In this document: positions 1 to 9,802 of the stretch, one piece after another
Numbering within the stretch: position 1 is the stretch's first letter
Layout: each line of letters begins with the position of its first letter
Assembly: GCA_032718475.1 (NCBI GenBank)
Contig: JAUCBJ010005023.1
Location: 1-32,185 of the forward strand
Direction of reading: 5' to 3'
Length of the DNA stretch: 32,185 nucleotides
Source: Nemertoderma westbladi
Lineage: Eukaryota; Xenacoelomorpha; Nemertodermatida; Nemertodermatidae
Position numbers and translations under genes: made by a program
Notes under the pieces: model-generated
The model's input: only the letters and a program-made list of their open reading frames with translations
Databases searched by the model: none
What the model was told of the DNA's origin: nothing

Positions 1-254
1 CCACATCTTTTGCAAAAAACGACGTTGCAATTGGATTTCTACTTTTCGATGTGGGTGCCACCTCAAAATTTGGTCTCCAGCACCAAATTTTTTGAAATTT
101 TCAAATTTTACAAAGTCATTCGTGATTTAGTAATTATTTATGTTTGGGCTATTTTTATTTATTTTTATAGGTTTGGATCACTCTAATGCTCTATACAAGT
201 ATGTAAGTGTAGTGGCACGTCATTTTTGGAGAACCAAAATTAGGGCGTGGCACT
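1..254. other. AT-rich flank, no gene
   Basis: This is AT-rich sequence with no supportable ORF. Near position 64 there is a fragment resembling the 'AAATTTGG...CACCAAATTT' palindrome of the 163-bp monomers further right, so part of it may be a decayed relative of that repeat family. The stretch ends at the TTAA that begins the first transposon. Confidence 0.6.
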
Positions 255-1824
255 TTAACCCTATTAGTACCGGGCTATAAAATGTTGTACAAATACCGGG
301 GGGGGGGGGGGGGTCATATTGACCCCTCCCTCTAAAATCTACAAATATTTACGAAAACGTCTGATTTTTTGTTTGTACGTAGGTATCACTTGCCTGGATC
401 CGACCGAAAAAAAAAAATTTCGAAAAAATGTACTGGGGTGGTTATATTGCAGCACCAAAATTACAAGTAGTGCACAATTTTCACAAAATTTGAAAGTTAC
501 ATTTTCGGCTAATTATTTTTCAATACAGGTTTTCTGGGGTGCAAAATACATTGGAAAATATTTAAAAATGATATGATTACTATAAATGGCTGTTTAGACC
601 TCTCTGCGTAGGAAAAAAATGAAAAAAACAAGTAACCAGCACTTTTCAGTTAGAACACAAAATTTTTAATTCACTTATACGATGCTATAAATTCACATTT
701 TCAGGTTTTCGAGGGCGCTGATTCTAATGGAATACATTTCAAATATGCCAGATCATTGCTACTTGTATTTTTCGGCGTAATTTGGCAAATTTTGGTGCTA
801 GCACCAAATTTCGTACCCATCACCAAAAAGTACAAGTTTGCGATGTCCAGTGCTGTTTTTATTGATTCCATCGGATTCAGGACCCTCATAAACCCGTATA
901 ACGCAAGAAACAAGGTGAAACTATCTACTGATCAATTTGCATATTTTCCAAAATTTGGTGCTGGCACAACAATTTTCACCCAACGGCGAAAAATACAAGT
1001 TTGAGAACTCCTATGAAATTTTTACTGCTTCCATTGAATTCAGAACCATCACAAACCCGCATAACGCAAGAAACAAGGTGACACAATCAATTGATATATT
1101 TGATGGTTTTCAAAATTTGGTGCTGGCACCACATTTTGCACCCACATCCGAAAAATACAAGTTTGAGATGTCTAGTTCGATAATTATATATTCCATTGAA
1201 TTCAGAACAGCCATAAACCTCTAAAACGCAAGAAATAAATTGTCACAAGCAATTTTATCTATTGAATGGATTTTCAAAATTTCGTGCTAGCACCAAAATT
1301 TGCACACAGCACCGAAAAATACAAGTTTGATACGCTTAGTGCAATTCGTATATATTTCATCGAATCCAGAACCCCAAAAAACCCCAATTGCGTAAAAAAC
1401 AAGTTTCAAATAATCAATTTACAAAATTGACATATTTCAAAATTTGGTGCTGGCACCAAAATTTGGCACCCACCGAAAAAAACAAGTTTGAAATTTCTAA
1501 ATCAATTTATATGAATTCCATCCAATTTCTAACACCAAAAAACCGGTGTAAATCAAAAATAGAGATGTTACAATTCATATTTAATGAAATGTAATTTTCA
1601 AAAAACGTCTCAAAAAAAGTGCCAAAAGTAGGGTTAAAAAATGGTGCTATAACTCGAAAAGTACGCAATATTTTTGAAAACGGTTTTCACTACTAGGAAG
1701 ATAATAGATTTTTAGGAAAAGTCAGAAAGTTTCAGATTCCCAACTGCGTTTGTTTCAGAATTATAATAAAAAAACCACGGGGGGGGTCATATTGACCCCC
1801 CCCCCCCGGGTTTAATAGGGTTAA
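255..1824. mobile_element. Non-autonomous TTAA-flanked (piggyBac-type) DNA transposon
   Basis: TTAA is present at 255-258 and again at 1821-1824. Just inside are short inverted ends: CCCTATTAGTACCGG on the left, and on the right (read on the minus strand) CCCTATTAAACCCGG. TTAA target duplications plus CCC-starting termini are typical of piggyBac-type elements. Near each end is a G-run followed by the palindrome GGGGTCATATTGACCCC (about 312-328 and 1782-1800). No transposase is encoded; the interior is satellite-like repeats. The 1562-bp element must therefore depend on a transposase from elsewhere. The small ORFs inside (for example 756-1004 and 937-1224) are repeat translations and are not genes. 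I see the termini and target site directly; the superfamily call is inferred from them. Confidence 0.72.
780..1595. repeat. 163-bp tandem monomers with a central palindrome
   Basis: About five monomers are anchored by an AAATTTGGTGCTGGCACC-like core at about 785, 949, 1111, 1274 and 1438, spaced 162-164 bp. Each core is close to a perfect palindrome (GGTGC-TG/TA-GCACC inside A/T arms). It is followed by a conserved 'AAAAATACAAGTTTGA' block and then by 'ATTCCATTGAATTCAGAACC'. Divergence is moderate, so amplification is not recent. More decayed relatives extend left to about 430. The array lies entirely within the TTAA element. Confidence 0.8.
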
Positions 1825-1842
1825 AATTTCAAAAGTCTGAAA

Positions 1843-2290
1843 GTGAAGTCTGGCACAAGTCTACATTACCGTCTTGATGTGATATGGATAAATACAGTAA
1901 AAATGATACTTTGAAATATCTCAAGGAATCAAGAATATACACATCACAGAAATGATCGATGTAGTGGGTGTATACACCTTCAAAATAAGGGTAGAGTCAT
2001 TAGTTTGTTCTTGAGTTATTTTACAAAATGTCAAGATTAAATCCACCAATTAATATTTGATATTGAGTTGACGCATTCCACACATTTTGTACAAAAACTA
2101 TAGTGAATTAATGATTTTGATCATAATCTCTTTATTTTTGAAGGTGTCTGTATACACTAAATCAATTTGTTGCAGTGATGTGTCTATTCTTGATTCCTTG
2201 AGATAATTCAAAATAATTTTTTTTGGGGATTTGTTCATATCACATCAAGGTGGTAATGTAGACTTGTGCTGGACTTCACATTTTCTGCGA
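1843..2290. repeat. Long imperfect palindrome (foldback/MITE-like)
   Basis: The left arm (about 1847-1950, starting GTGAAGTCTGGCACAAGTC) is the reverse complement of the right arm (about 2173-2280, ending GACTTGTGCTGGACTTCAC). Complementarity continues inward: 'GTGTATACACCTTCAAAATA' near 1970 pairs with 'TTTTTGAAGGTGTCTGTATACAC' near 2140. The centre is near 2065. This looks like a foldback transposon or an inverted duplication of one unit. A further diverged direct copy of the arm follows at 2285-2370. No ORF is supported. I could not assign a clear target duplication. Confidence 0.7.
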
Positions 2291-3869
2291 TATCTCAAGA
2301 ATTATTCGCTTTTTGTTTTGAAGTTGTCTACCCCCACTAAATCGGCCATTGCGGTTCTAATGATCATAATATTAATGCAGTAGGAGAACTCAAAGTTGGC
2401 CATCGCGAAAATTTAGAAATATCATCACTTGTGCCAAATGGTAGGTTCTGTCCATGATGGATTATTTCACTATAAGGTAGCATTTGTAGCTTAACGTAAA
2501 AACATTCTAAAATCCGACGCATTTTGATTAAATTACAGTAGTGTAATATGCCTATTCATATTGGTACACATAAATCCGTAGGTAATTCTATTGGCGCAGT
2601 GGTCAGATGGTTAAGGCGTTGGTTACATTACAGATCTGGAAGGTTCTAGCGGATTCTATGTCCCAGATTTGCTATATAAGGGCCGGTTTGCCCTCGGTTA
2701 TCACTCTATTCACATTATGTTATCCACACACTTACTTTTCTTGTTATATATCTTTAGATTTAATTTGTTTGATAAATCTTTGTAAATTACACAAATATAC
2801 TGTAAACTTTGAATATGATATTTTGTCTCGTCCACCTTTGGGACTGCCAAACATTTGGGAGATGGCTGCCTAAACCGTTAGGCCGTCAGCAACGCAGGGA
2901 AAGATGTCCACAACGCGCTAAGCGCCCACATTAGATTTGCCCGCGCACCCGTTCGAAGCATGCCCCCTTGCTATACAGCGCCCACTTCAGAGGAAGTTAA
3001 GACTTTGTTTGACGCCCTTGCCCGCAGTAAGACCTATAGATCAGGGTAAGCGTGATGCCGTCCTGGGACACCGTAAAATTTAGGATCGAATATTTAGACT
3101 TAGACAGGAGCAAATAGGCAAAATCCCCGGATTAACCTGTATCTCCTACAGGTGTGAACTATTGCTGTTTGTCAGTATGCGCAAGTACACTTTTGGTGCA
3201 GACAGCACAAGTTCCATAATTTGGTGACTTGCAGTACTGACAGCTCTGTACCGGTTCACTTTGTAGTTTATACATTTGATTGCCCCTGTCTGAGCCCGAA
3301 ATATTTGATCAGACAAGGAGCAGCTTTCTGCTACCGGCACTTTGCTTGGCCTAGGGAGGTTTACTAATATCCTACCGCGCCTTGCCACATACTGATAGGT
3401 ATTGCTGCTAACCACCGCGGCAACACAATTCTAGAATCAAATTGTATACCAGATCAGCTAACGTACGGTAGCAATTAACACCTATTTCTTATCTTACAAC
3501 CAGAATCTGGTATTTGTGCCGATCACGGGTGTAGTTACTAACACCGTAATTGCCCGGTTGAGTTGTGGATAGGAAGGAGAGAGCTTTGATGTCATTTTGT
3601 AAGTATAAAGCCCTACAGAGCGTGATTAGCTTATTTTAGTAGCTATTGTTTTTGGTCAGAAATCACCGAAACCTAGTACGACGGCGATACACCAAAATTG
3701 TTTTATTTGTAACACACACACACGTCCTAAAACATATATACCCCCATCGAGACCTGCTAGCTACTAGCTTACTTTAGGTTACTTTCAATAGGATTTATTC
3801 TGCAGTTCTACCATTCTTATTTGTAATTTTAGGAGATATTTAGTATTTAGTTTTACGGCAAGTATTTTA

Positions 3870-3874
3870 GATGG
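3870..3874. repeat. Target duplication GATGG of the solo LTR (left)
   Basis: GATGG is repeated at 6166-6170. The empty site is preserved in the 3' LTR at 20069-20073. Confidence 0.88.
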
Positions 3875-4010
3875 TGATGAATTATTTCACTATAAGGTAG
3901 CATTTGTAGTTTAACTTTAACGTAAAAACTTTCGAAAATCCGACGTATTTTGATTAAGTTACAGTAATGTAATATGCCTATTCATATTTGTACACATAAA
4001 ACCCTTAGGC

Positions 4011-4088
4011 ACTCTCGTGGCGTAGTGGTCAGATGGTTAAGGCGTTGGTTACATTACATAGGTTACGAGTTCGAATCCCAGTCGGGAA
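4011..4088 (+). other. tRNA-like Pol III module in the solo LTR U3
   Basis: A near-perfect A box (TGGCGTAGTGG, 4018-4028) and B box (GAGTTCGAATCC, 4067-4078) lie about 39 bp apart. The GATGGTTAAGGCG block between them resembles the D-loop region of Leu/Ser-type tRNAs. The acceptor and T stems do not pair well, so it is a tRNA-derived relic or promoter and not a working tRNA gene. It lies about 140 bp inside the LTR start. Confidence 0.65.
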
Positions 4089-4160
4089 ATTTGTATTTTG
4101 GGGCCATTTATTTTCGTTTGGTGCTAATTGGTAGGCCAATGAGAAGCGTACAACGTAGCG

Positions 4161-4390
4161 AATGATGAGCCAGGCCAATCATAGGGCATAAATTATCTTA
4201 TTGCTCAAATGTGAGGCAGTGGAAAATTCTGTTAGGATTCCATGTCCCAGATTAGTGTAAGGGCCGGACTGCGTTGAACGATGAGCTGGGCCAATCATAG
4301 GGCACGAAGCACTTCATTGCTCAATTGTGAAGCTGTGGAAAATTCTGTTTAGTTTCCATGTGCAATTTCTAGTATAAAAAGGGCGGTTTG
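4161..4390 (+). repeat. Tandem duplication of the U3 promoter region in the solo LTR
   Basis: Two units of about 116 bp start at 4161 and 4277. Each carries GATGAGC..GGCCAATCATAGGGCA (CCAAT-type). Only the second retains a TATA box. The 3' LTR has one unit (near 19050). Such U3 duplications are common in LTR promoters. Confidence 0.7.
4373..4380 (+). promoter_or_regulatory. TATA box of the solo LTR
   Basis: TATAAAAA is followed by GGGCGGTTTGCC and a conserved TCGGTTATCACT block that is shared by all three LTRs and is a candidate initiator. The equivalents are 2673-2679 and 19164-19170 (both TATATAA). Confidence 0.65.
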
Positions 4391-6670
4391 CCTTCGGTTA
4401 TCACTTCTATCACACTTCTTAGAACCCTTATGTTACACTCTCTTATTCTTGTAAAAATTAGTTAATTCGGTTTCTTGTTGAAACTTCGTTTTGATAAATC
4501 CTTTGTAAAACTGTAAATATACTGCAAATTCCTGAACATGTTTTTCCTTTGGTCCAACTTCGGGACAGCCGAACATCAGGGAGATGGCAGCCTAGACCGT
4601 TAGGCCGTAAGCAACGCAGGGAAGGGATGTCCACAACACGCTAGCGCCCACATTGGATCGACCGCGCACCCCCTTTGCCCCTTCGAAATGCTCAACTTGC
4701 CATGCAGCGCCCGCTTTGTGAGAAAGGTAAGACTTTGTTCGACGCCCTTGCCCGCCGTAAGACCTATAGATCAGGGTAAGCGTGACACCGTACTGGACGC
4801 CACAAATTTAGGATCAAATAATTATATCCAGACAACCCCCCCCCCCCCCCCCCTTTGTCAAGTCCTACGAATCCCTGGGTTAACCTGTACTTCCTACAGG
4901 TGCGAACTATTGCCATTCGTCAGTACGCGAGTACATATTAGGTACGGACAGCATATGTTCCATAATTTAGTGAGTCGTAGCACTGACTCTTTGGTACCGG
5001 TTCGCTTTGTAGAACGTACATTAGTACCCCCCCCCCCCCCCCCCCTGTCTGGAGTTAGCTATTTGATCAGGCAAGGAGCATTTCTGCTACCGGCACACTG
5101 CTTGGCCTAGGGAGGTTTATTAATATCCTATCGCGCCTTGCCACGTACTGATAGGTATTGCTGCTAACTACCGCAGCAACAAAGTTCTAGAATTAAATTA
5201 GTATACCAGATCAGCTAACGTACGGTAGCGATTAACCCCTATTCTTATCTTACAACCAGAATCTGGTATTAGTGCCGATCACGGGTGTAGTTACTAACAC
5301 TGTGGTTGCCCATTGGGTTGTGGATAGGAAGGAGAGAGCTTTGACGTCATTTGTGAGTATAAAGTTCTACAAAACGCGACTAGTTTATTTTAGTAGCTAG
5401 CGCACGGTATCATTTAGTCAGAAAATCACTAAAACCTAGTAAAAGGAATTACACGAAATAGTTTTATTTGTAACACACCCACACACACACGCCCTAAAAC
5501 ATATTGCCCTTAAAGTTCTACTAGCTATAGCGCACTATACATTACTTTAGGTGGAAATTGTCTGTATTTGTAAAATTAGGATCCGATTTAGTTGCGGCAA
5601 AATAAGGAGTATTTCACTTTCGTTATTAAACTGTTGATTTCTATCCAGCAGTTATTGTTACATTTAGGCCTGACCCTTTAGACTGATTTCGTACAGGGGG
5701 ATCAGTTATCGTTACATTAGGTACGACCCCTTTCGACTGATTTTAGGACTGAATCAGTGTTGTTACGCTAGGTCTGTTAACCCACTAGCTCGTATATAAA
5801 CCATATAAATCACACCGCGGCAAGTTACTGTATTTAGGACTGTCAGTGATAGTTAGGATTCGCTGCGCGGGGATTGTTTTCCCGTGAGTTTGGTCTGTTA
5901 CTGTAACTGTACATCTGCCTCACCGGTTAGAGGACAGGTATCCTTCTGTCTAGTACGTAGGCATTAGACCCGCTCACGTACATAGAATAGATACTAGGCT
6001 CTGTTCCTCGCCAGTAGTCGTTTGTGTACTGTATCTGTTTGTTTAGATATCCTGGACTGGGATTTGTTGTCAGATACTGTACGAGCCCGTATACATTACT
6101 AGAGTCTCATAGTAAGATACATCGTTACTAGGATCTGGTAAGCGGTATACTACTGGACCCTTACAGATGGCATGCACCCTTTTGACTGCTTTGCCCCTGT
6201 CAGCAGTATTGTTACTTTAGGTACTACCCCCTTTTTGACTGCTACCGCTTGTTAGTAGTATTGTTATGCTAGTCTGGTAATCCACTAGCTCGTATATAAA
6301 CCATATAAATCACACCGCGGCAAGTTTACGGTATTTAGGTCCGTTAGCGATAGTTAGGATTCGCTGCGCGGGGATTGTTTTCCTGTGAGTTTGGTCTGTC
6401 ACTGTAGACTGTACATCTGCCTCACCGGTTAGAGGCCGGGTATCCTGTTTTGTCTAGTTCGCCCGGGCATTTGACACGCCCACGTATTAGAATAGACACC
6501 AGGCTCCATTCCTCGTCAGTAGTAGTTCGCGTATTTAGTATCTGTTTATTTAGACACCCTGGACTGGGATTTATTGTCAGATACTGTACGAGCCCGTATA
6601 CACTACTAGATCTTACAGTAAGGTACATCATTACTAGGATCCGGTAGGCGGTATACTACTGGACTTTTCA

Positions 6671-7494
6671 GTAGGAGATATATATATAAATATATATTAT
6701 TAGCTATTGTAAAGGTGGGAAGATATTTTACAATTTAAAAATTTAATAAAGTTAGTAATTTGTAGAACGTCCCCTGCCAGTAGGCCTTTAGGGTAGTTTT
6801 ATTCATATTTAGCTAGCTATAAATAGTTAGTTAGTTTGTAATTATTTGTTGTACGCCGTGTGTGTGCGGTGTTACTTTTCGGTACTTGAAAAGGTACATA
6901 GGGTTTAAAGACCAAGTTGTATCGGTACCTAGGAAGAATTTTCGTAGAGTAGAAGTAAAACTCTCACCTTCGACTTTTCAGGACTCAAGGATTCCTTTCT
7001 GGACCGCTTCGAGGGATTAGACCGCTTTTCGCAAAGTTTGGGAGACACAAAATTCGTCCGCGATGCCGAAAACGGAACGACCCACGTCCGGTTTGTATTT
7101 GGGAATTTGCACGACTGGAAAATCAAAGGAGCGTAAGTTTTACGACTCTTGTCGTTCAAACTTAAGAGCACAGTAGTACTCAAAATTTGTGGGTTCCACT
7201 GTCTAATTAGTAGTATTGTTGGTACTTATTTTCCCATTAGACGTTGCTGTTTTGCCTATTGTTTGTACTTGTTGATCTACATTTTGGTAACGTATACCGT
7301 TATCTCACTTATTCGTACAAATTTAGCCGGTAGGCTAGATTATTACATATTTTATTATATACTTTGATTTTATTTGTACCGGTTAGGGTATATATATGGT
7401 ATATATATATACTAAGGTAAGTTTGACATTTTGACATTTCGACATTCTGATACTTTGACATTTTATTACCCGTACTTGACGTATATAATAAGAC
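6671..7494 (+). other. 5' leader of element 1
   Basis: This is an untranslated leader between the LTR and gag. It begins with a TA-dinucleotide run (about 6680-6700). Other AT-rich stretches and a second TATA run (7390-7410) follow, then a degenerate 'GACATTTT' run at about 7424-7465. No clear primer-binding site is visible at the LTR edge, which is odd for an LTR element; it may be mutated, or priming may be non-standard. Short ORFs here (for example 6929-7183 on the minus strand) have no support. Confidence 0.5.
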
Positions 7495-7502
7495 ATGAGT
7501 GA

Positions 7503-7952
7503 TACACCACATTCACTCGATACCCACCTACCGACTATGACTCGTGCGACCCAGACAGATCGACAGTAGACGAACCGAGAAGGAGAACCCAAGATTCCAC
7601 CGATGTCACACCGCATATTACTCGAAACTTCGGAGAAGGTTTTCGCGTTTTACGCGAGTTAACCGCCCCGATGTCGAGATACGAGTTCTACACCTTACAG
7701 GTAAGGATAGAAAGTAGGGTACATGCTTCTGTAGATAAACTTAAAGGTTTACACGAACTTGCAGAGTTGCGTGGCGACAACTTTACTCAGGTAAAGATAA
7801 TAGATAAGTTGGTAAGTGCGAGGGAAAGCCTCATCCAGTTTAAGTCGGTTGTAGGATCGACTCAGCAAGAACAACTCGACCAACTGTTATGTGAGTCAGT
7901 TTCGGACGCATTGTTACAACCCGAAGACTATACTGCCTGGATGGGAGGTTAG
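7503..7952 (+). CDS. gag: Element 1 gag, N-terminal fragment
   Basis: This frame is open from 7503 and includes an ATG at 7671. An upstream ATG at 7495 is in a different frame that meets TAG at about 7567, so either gag starts at 7671 or one frameshift separates the original start from this frame. The N-terminal part is Asp/Arg/Pro/Thr-rich; from 7671 it becomes helical (charged, Leu-rich, with Gln at the end). It ends at TAG 7950-7952, but the +2 frame continues directly into the next gag segment, indicating a single frameshift near 7945. Assignment to gag rests on position and continuity, not on a recognised domain. Confidence 0.6.
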   Translation, partial: YTTFTRYPPTDYDSCDPDRSTVDEPRRRTQDSTDVTPHITRNFGEGFRVLRELTAPMSRYEFYTLQVRIESRVHASVDKLKGLHELAELRGDNFTQVKIIDKLVSARESLIQFKSVVGSTQQEQLDQLLCESVSDALLQPEDYTAWMGG

Positions 7953-8980
7953 AGACGCTCACCAATTTTCTTCGTAGATGTGGCGTCGTACCGATCGAAG
8001 AACCGGAAGTCGAACCGCGAGGGATGACGGAAGTTCTAACTACGGAAGGCTCGCGAGCCTACCAAATTCCACAACTGGATAGATCGTTCGTTAGTGTGCG
8101 GAGCGACGTTGGCGATGTTAGTAGGACAGCATCTGTAATTACTCGACAACAACAGGAGGTCGCACGCCGAAAACAAGTCGCCGAGGAAGAAACGCAACGA
8201 CAATTGGCGCAGATTGCGGCGGAAGGAGAAAGACAGCGCAGAGAAGATGTAGCGAAATTTGCGAAACTCCAGGCTCAAGCCGAATTTGAAGCATCGGAGA
8301 TGCGGAGATTAGAGGAGGATTTAGCGCGAGAAGCGGCGGCAGCAGCCGACCAGTTAGCACGACAGGCGGCAGCTGACGAGTTAGCACGACAGGCGGCAGC
8401 TGACGAGTTAGCACGACAGGCGGCAGCTGACGAGTTAGCACAACAGGTGGCAGCTGACGAGTTAACACGGAAGAAAGCAGCATCCGATGCTCGTGCCAAG
8501 TTGGAGGCGCGACAAATAAACGCTCGTTTAGCTATACAGGAAGCGGAGTTAGCAGCACAACAACAGGTGGCCGATCGCTGCGAAAGGGAGATGCAGCTCC
8601 AGTTCAAACTAAATCGCAGATCGCGCGAGGTGGCGAACGCGCAAGAGGACCTCGAACTCGATGCGAGAGATAGATCTATAAGGTCTCGAGCTGGACATGA
8701 CTTGTCTGCCCTGGATCGCATGGAGACTCGATATCGCGGAATTCAGAAGCGAATCAAGGAAGGAAGTGTGGGAGCGATAGATCGAGGAGAGGAGTTTGTC
8801 GAGGATTACTGTCAACGTTTTCCACAAGTTATTCCTATGCTCAAACCCACGACTCCAGTAAAACCGGTCATAGTTGCAAAACCGAAGAAAATATCACCCA
8901 TGCAAGGTAATAGGTTTGTTATGTCGGAATCAATTCCGCAGCCACGAGCGACTTCATCGCGATTCTCGCAGGTAAGATAA
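7946..8980 (+). CDS. gag: Element 1 gag, coiled-coil segment
   Basis: The frame is open from about 7946 (first ATG 8024). The product is about 320 residues, dominated by Ala/Glu/Gln/Arg heptad-like helix, suggesting multimerisation. Residues about 108-146 are four tandem nine-residue repeats (ADELARQAA type), encoded by 27-bp direct repeats. A hairpin motif copy at 8044-8063 is read here as EGSRAYQ. The frame ends at TAA 8978-8980 just after CAGGTAAGA, a good splice-donor look-alike. However, another frame continues in register, so a frameshift is simpler than an intron. Confidence 0.7.
   Translation, partial: RLETLTNFLRRCGVVPIEEPEVEPRGMTEVLTTEGSRAYQIPQLDRSFVSVRSDVGDVSRTASVITRQQQEVARRKQVAEEETQRQLAQIAAEGERQRREDVAKFAKLQAQAEFEASEMRRLEEDLAREAAAAADQLARQAAADELARQAAADELARQAAADELAQQVAADELTRKKAASDARAKLEARQINARLAIQEAELAAQQQVADRCEREMQLQFKLNRRSREVANAQEDLELDARDRSIRSRAGHDLSALDRMETRYRGIQKRIKEGSVGAIDRGEEFVEDYCQRFPQVIPMLKPTTPVKPVIVAKPKKISPMQGNRFVMSESIPQPRATSSRFSQVR
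8348..8470 (+). repeat. 27-bp direct repeats in the gag coiled coil
   Basis: There are four near-identical 27-bp units (GACGAGTTAGCACGACAGGC plus GGCAGCT) and a decayed fifth. The length is a multiple of three, so the frame is kept. The last units carry substitutions (CACAACAGGTGG), giving a gradient of divergence. Confidence 0.85.
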
Positions 8981-8982
8981 GT

Positions 8983-9591
8983 AGTCCACCTACTGTAAGC
9001 CGTAGTTTACTTGTAGAGAGAGACGAACCTGCATTTATGAATGTAAAACAGGTGAGTAAACCATTACAAGTTAAACCTGTGCCGTGCTGCGCAAACCCAG
9101 TCATTTATAAACCTACAGTAGCACTTAACTCTGATGTTTTTACTAGACCCCTCACCCAATGTTTATCGAGACCTACAACTTCGTGGAAGGCTTGCAAGCC
9201 TACCGAACAACGAAGGACTAACCTTGTGGGTAGTACCCACACTATCGAACCAAGTTTAACAAGACCTACGACTTCGTGGAAGGCTTGCGAGCCTACCGAA
9301 CAATGGAGAGCCGTAGATCCCAGACCACAACGAACGCGACAAAGAGTAATATGCCGTATGCGAACCCACCAACCACCTTATCTGGATGACAGCGACTCAT
9401 CCAGTGACTCGGAGTCGACAGAATGGGAAATATTCCGTACTGGAGCGGCAGCGGCAGCGGATTACAAATGGGAGGAGAGATCGACAAATCCATACATCGA
9501 CAATCCTCCACGAGAAACACCTTTGCAGAAACCCACGTTGCAACCAACGGAAGCGATTAGCGCCAAACAGTTCACCGAGATGATGGACTGA
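8983..9591 (+). CDS. gag: Element 1 gag, proline/threonine-rich linker
   Basis: The frame is open from about 8983 (ATG 9037) to TGA 9589-9591. It contains two copies of an RPTTSWKAC.PTEQ unit at about 9170-9210 and 9263-9302, 93 bp apart, each embedding the 20-bp hairpin (9185-9204 and 9278-9297) in the frame read WKAC[KE]PT. The C-terminal part is acidic (DDSDSSSDSESTEWE). After the TGA the frame continues with helical residues to another TGA at 9640-9642. No catalytic domain is seen; it looks like a disordered gag linker upstream of the core. Confidence 0.65.
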   Translation, partial: SPPTVSRSLLVERDEPAFMNVKQVSKPLQVKPVPCCANPVIYKPTVALNSDVFTRPLTQCLSRPTTSWKACKPTEQRRTNLVGSTHTIEPSLTRPTTSWKACEPTEQWRAVDPRPQRTRQRVICRMRTHQPPYLDDSDSSSDSESTEWEIFRTGAAAAADYKWEERSTNPYIDNPPRETPLQKPTLQPTEAISAKQFTEMMD

Positions 9592-9802
9592 CTAGCTCAA
9601 CTCGAAGAGCGACTCGAAGCGCAACTGTCGGATCGATCATGAACCAGCATGGAGTTGGAACAACCTAGACAACATCGACCACTAAGGAGAGAACAGGAGA
9701 CTAGACAGACGCCGAACCATCGAGAAGAAGATCCTGTTAATATTTCCTACCGACGGACAACGCGCAGAAGGGAACGACGCAACCGAACAAGGACACGGAC
9801 AG

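Larger units (their letters stand above)
3875..6165 (+). mobile_element. Solo LTR of the same family nested in the 5' LTR
   Basis: This 2291-bp segment starts TGATGAATTATTTCAC and ends CTTACA, matching the LTR ends of element 1. It is flanked by GATGG at 3870-3874 and 6166-6170. The 3' LTR has a single GATGG at 20069-20073 in the same context, which is the unoccupied site. It is more diverged from the two element LTRs than they are from each other. It contains C17 and C16 tracts (about 4836-4852 and 5030-5045). It represents an LTR left after LTR-LTR recombination of an inserted element. Confidence 0.9.
2455..6670 (+). repeat. 5' LTR of element 1, interrupted by a solo LTR
   Basis: LTR sequence runs 2455-3874 and resumes at 6171-6670, about 1.92 kb without the insertion. 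Compared with the 3' LTR it lacks about 170 bp after 2636 (this removes the B box of the tRNA-like module and a CCAAT-like stretch). It retains about 310 bp (3316-3625) that the 3' LTR has lost. A TATATAA box is at 2673-2679. The 6171-6670 tail is very close to 20074-20569, suggesting fairly recent insertion. No primer-binding site starting TGG is evident directly after 6670. Confidence 0.88.

Noticed and set aside
319-1594. Several 70-95 residue ORFs in the first 1.6 kb
   Set aside because: They fall in the 163-bp tandem monomers, in different frames, with no domain or conservation.
4018-4078. A functional tRNA-Ser or tRNA-Leu gene in the LTR
   Set aside because: The A and B boxes are good, but acceptor and T stems do not pair and there is no plausible anticodon arm.
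5670-6670. Apparent 495-bp tandem duplication in the 5' LTR
   Set aside because: It is the end of the nested solo LTR followed by the end of the host LTR; the GATGG duplication and empty site explain it fully.
8960-9056. Possible intron starting CAGGTAAGA at 8969 in gag
   Set aside because: A neighbouring frame continues in register across the site and no convincing branch point and acceptor pair is seen; a frameshift is simpler.
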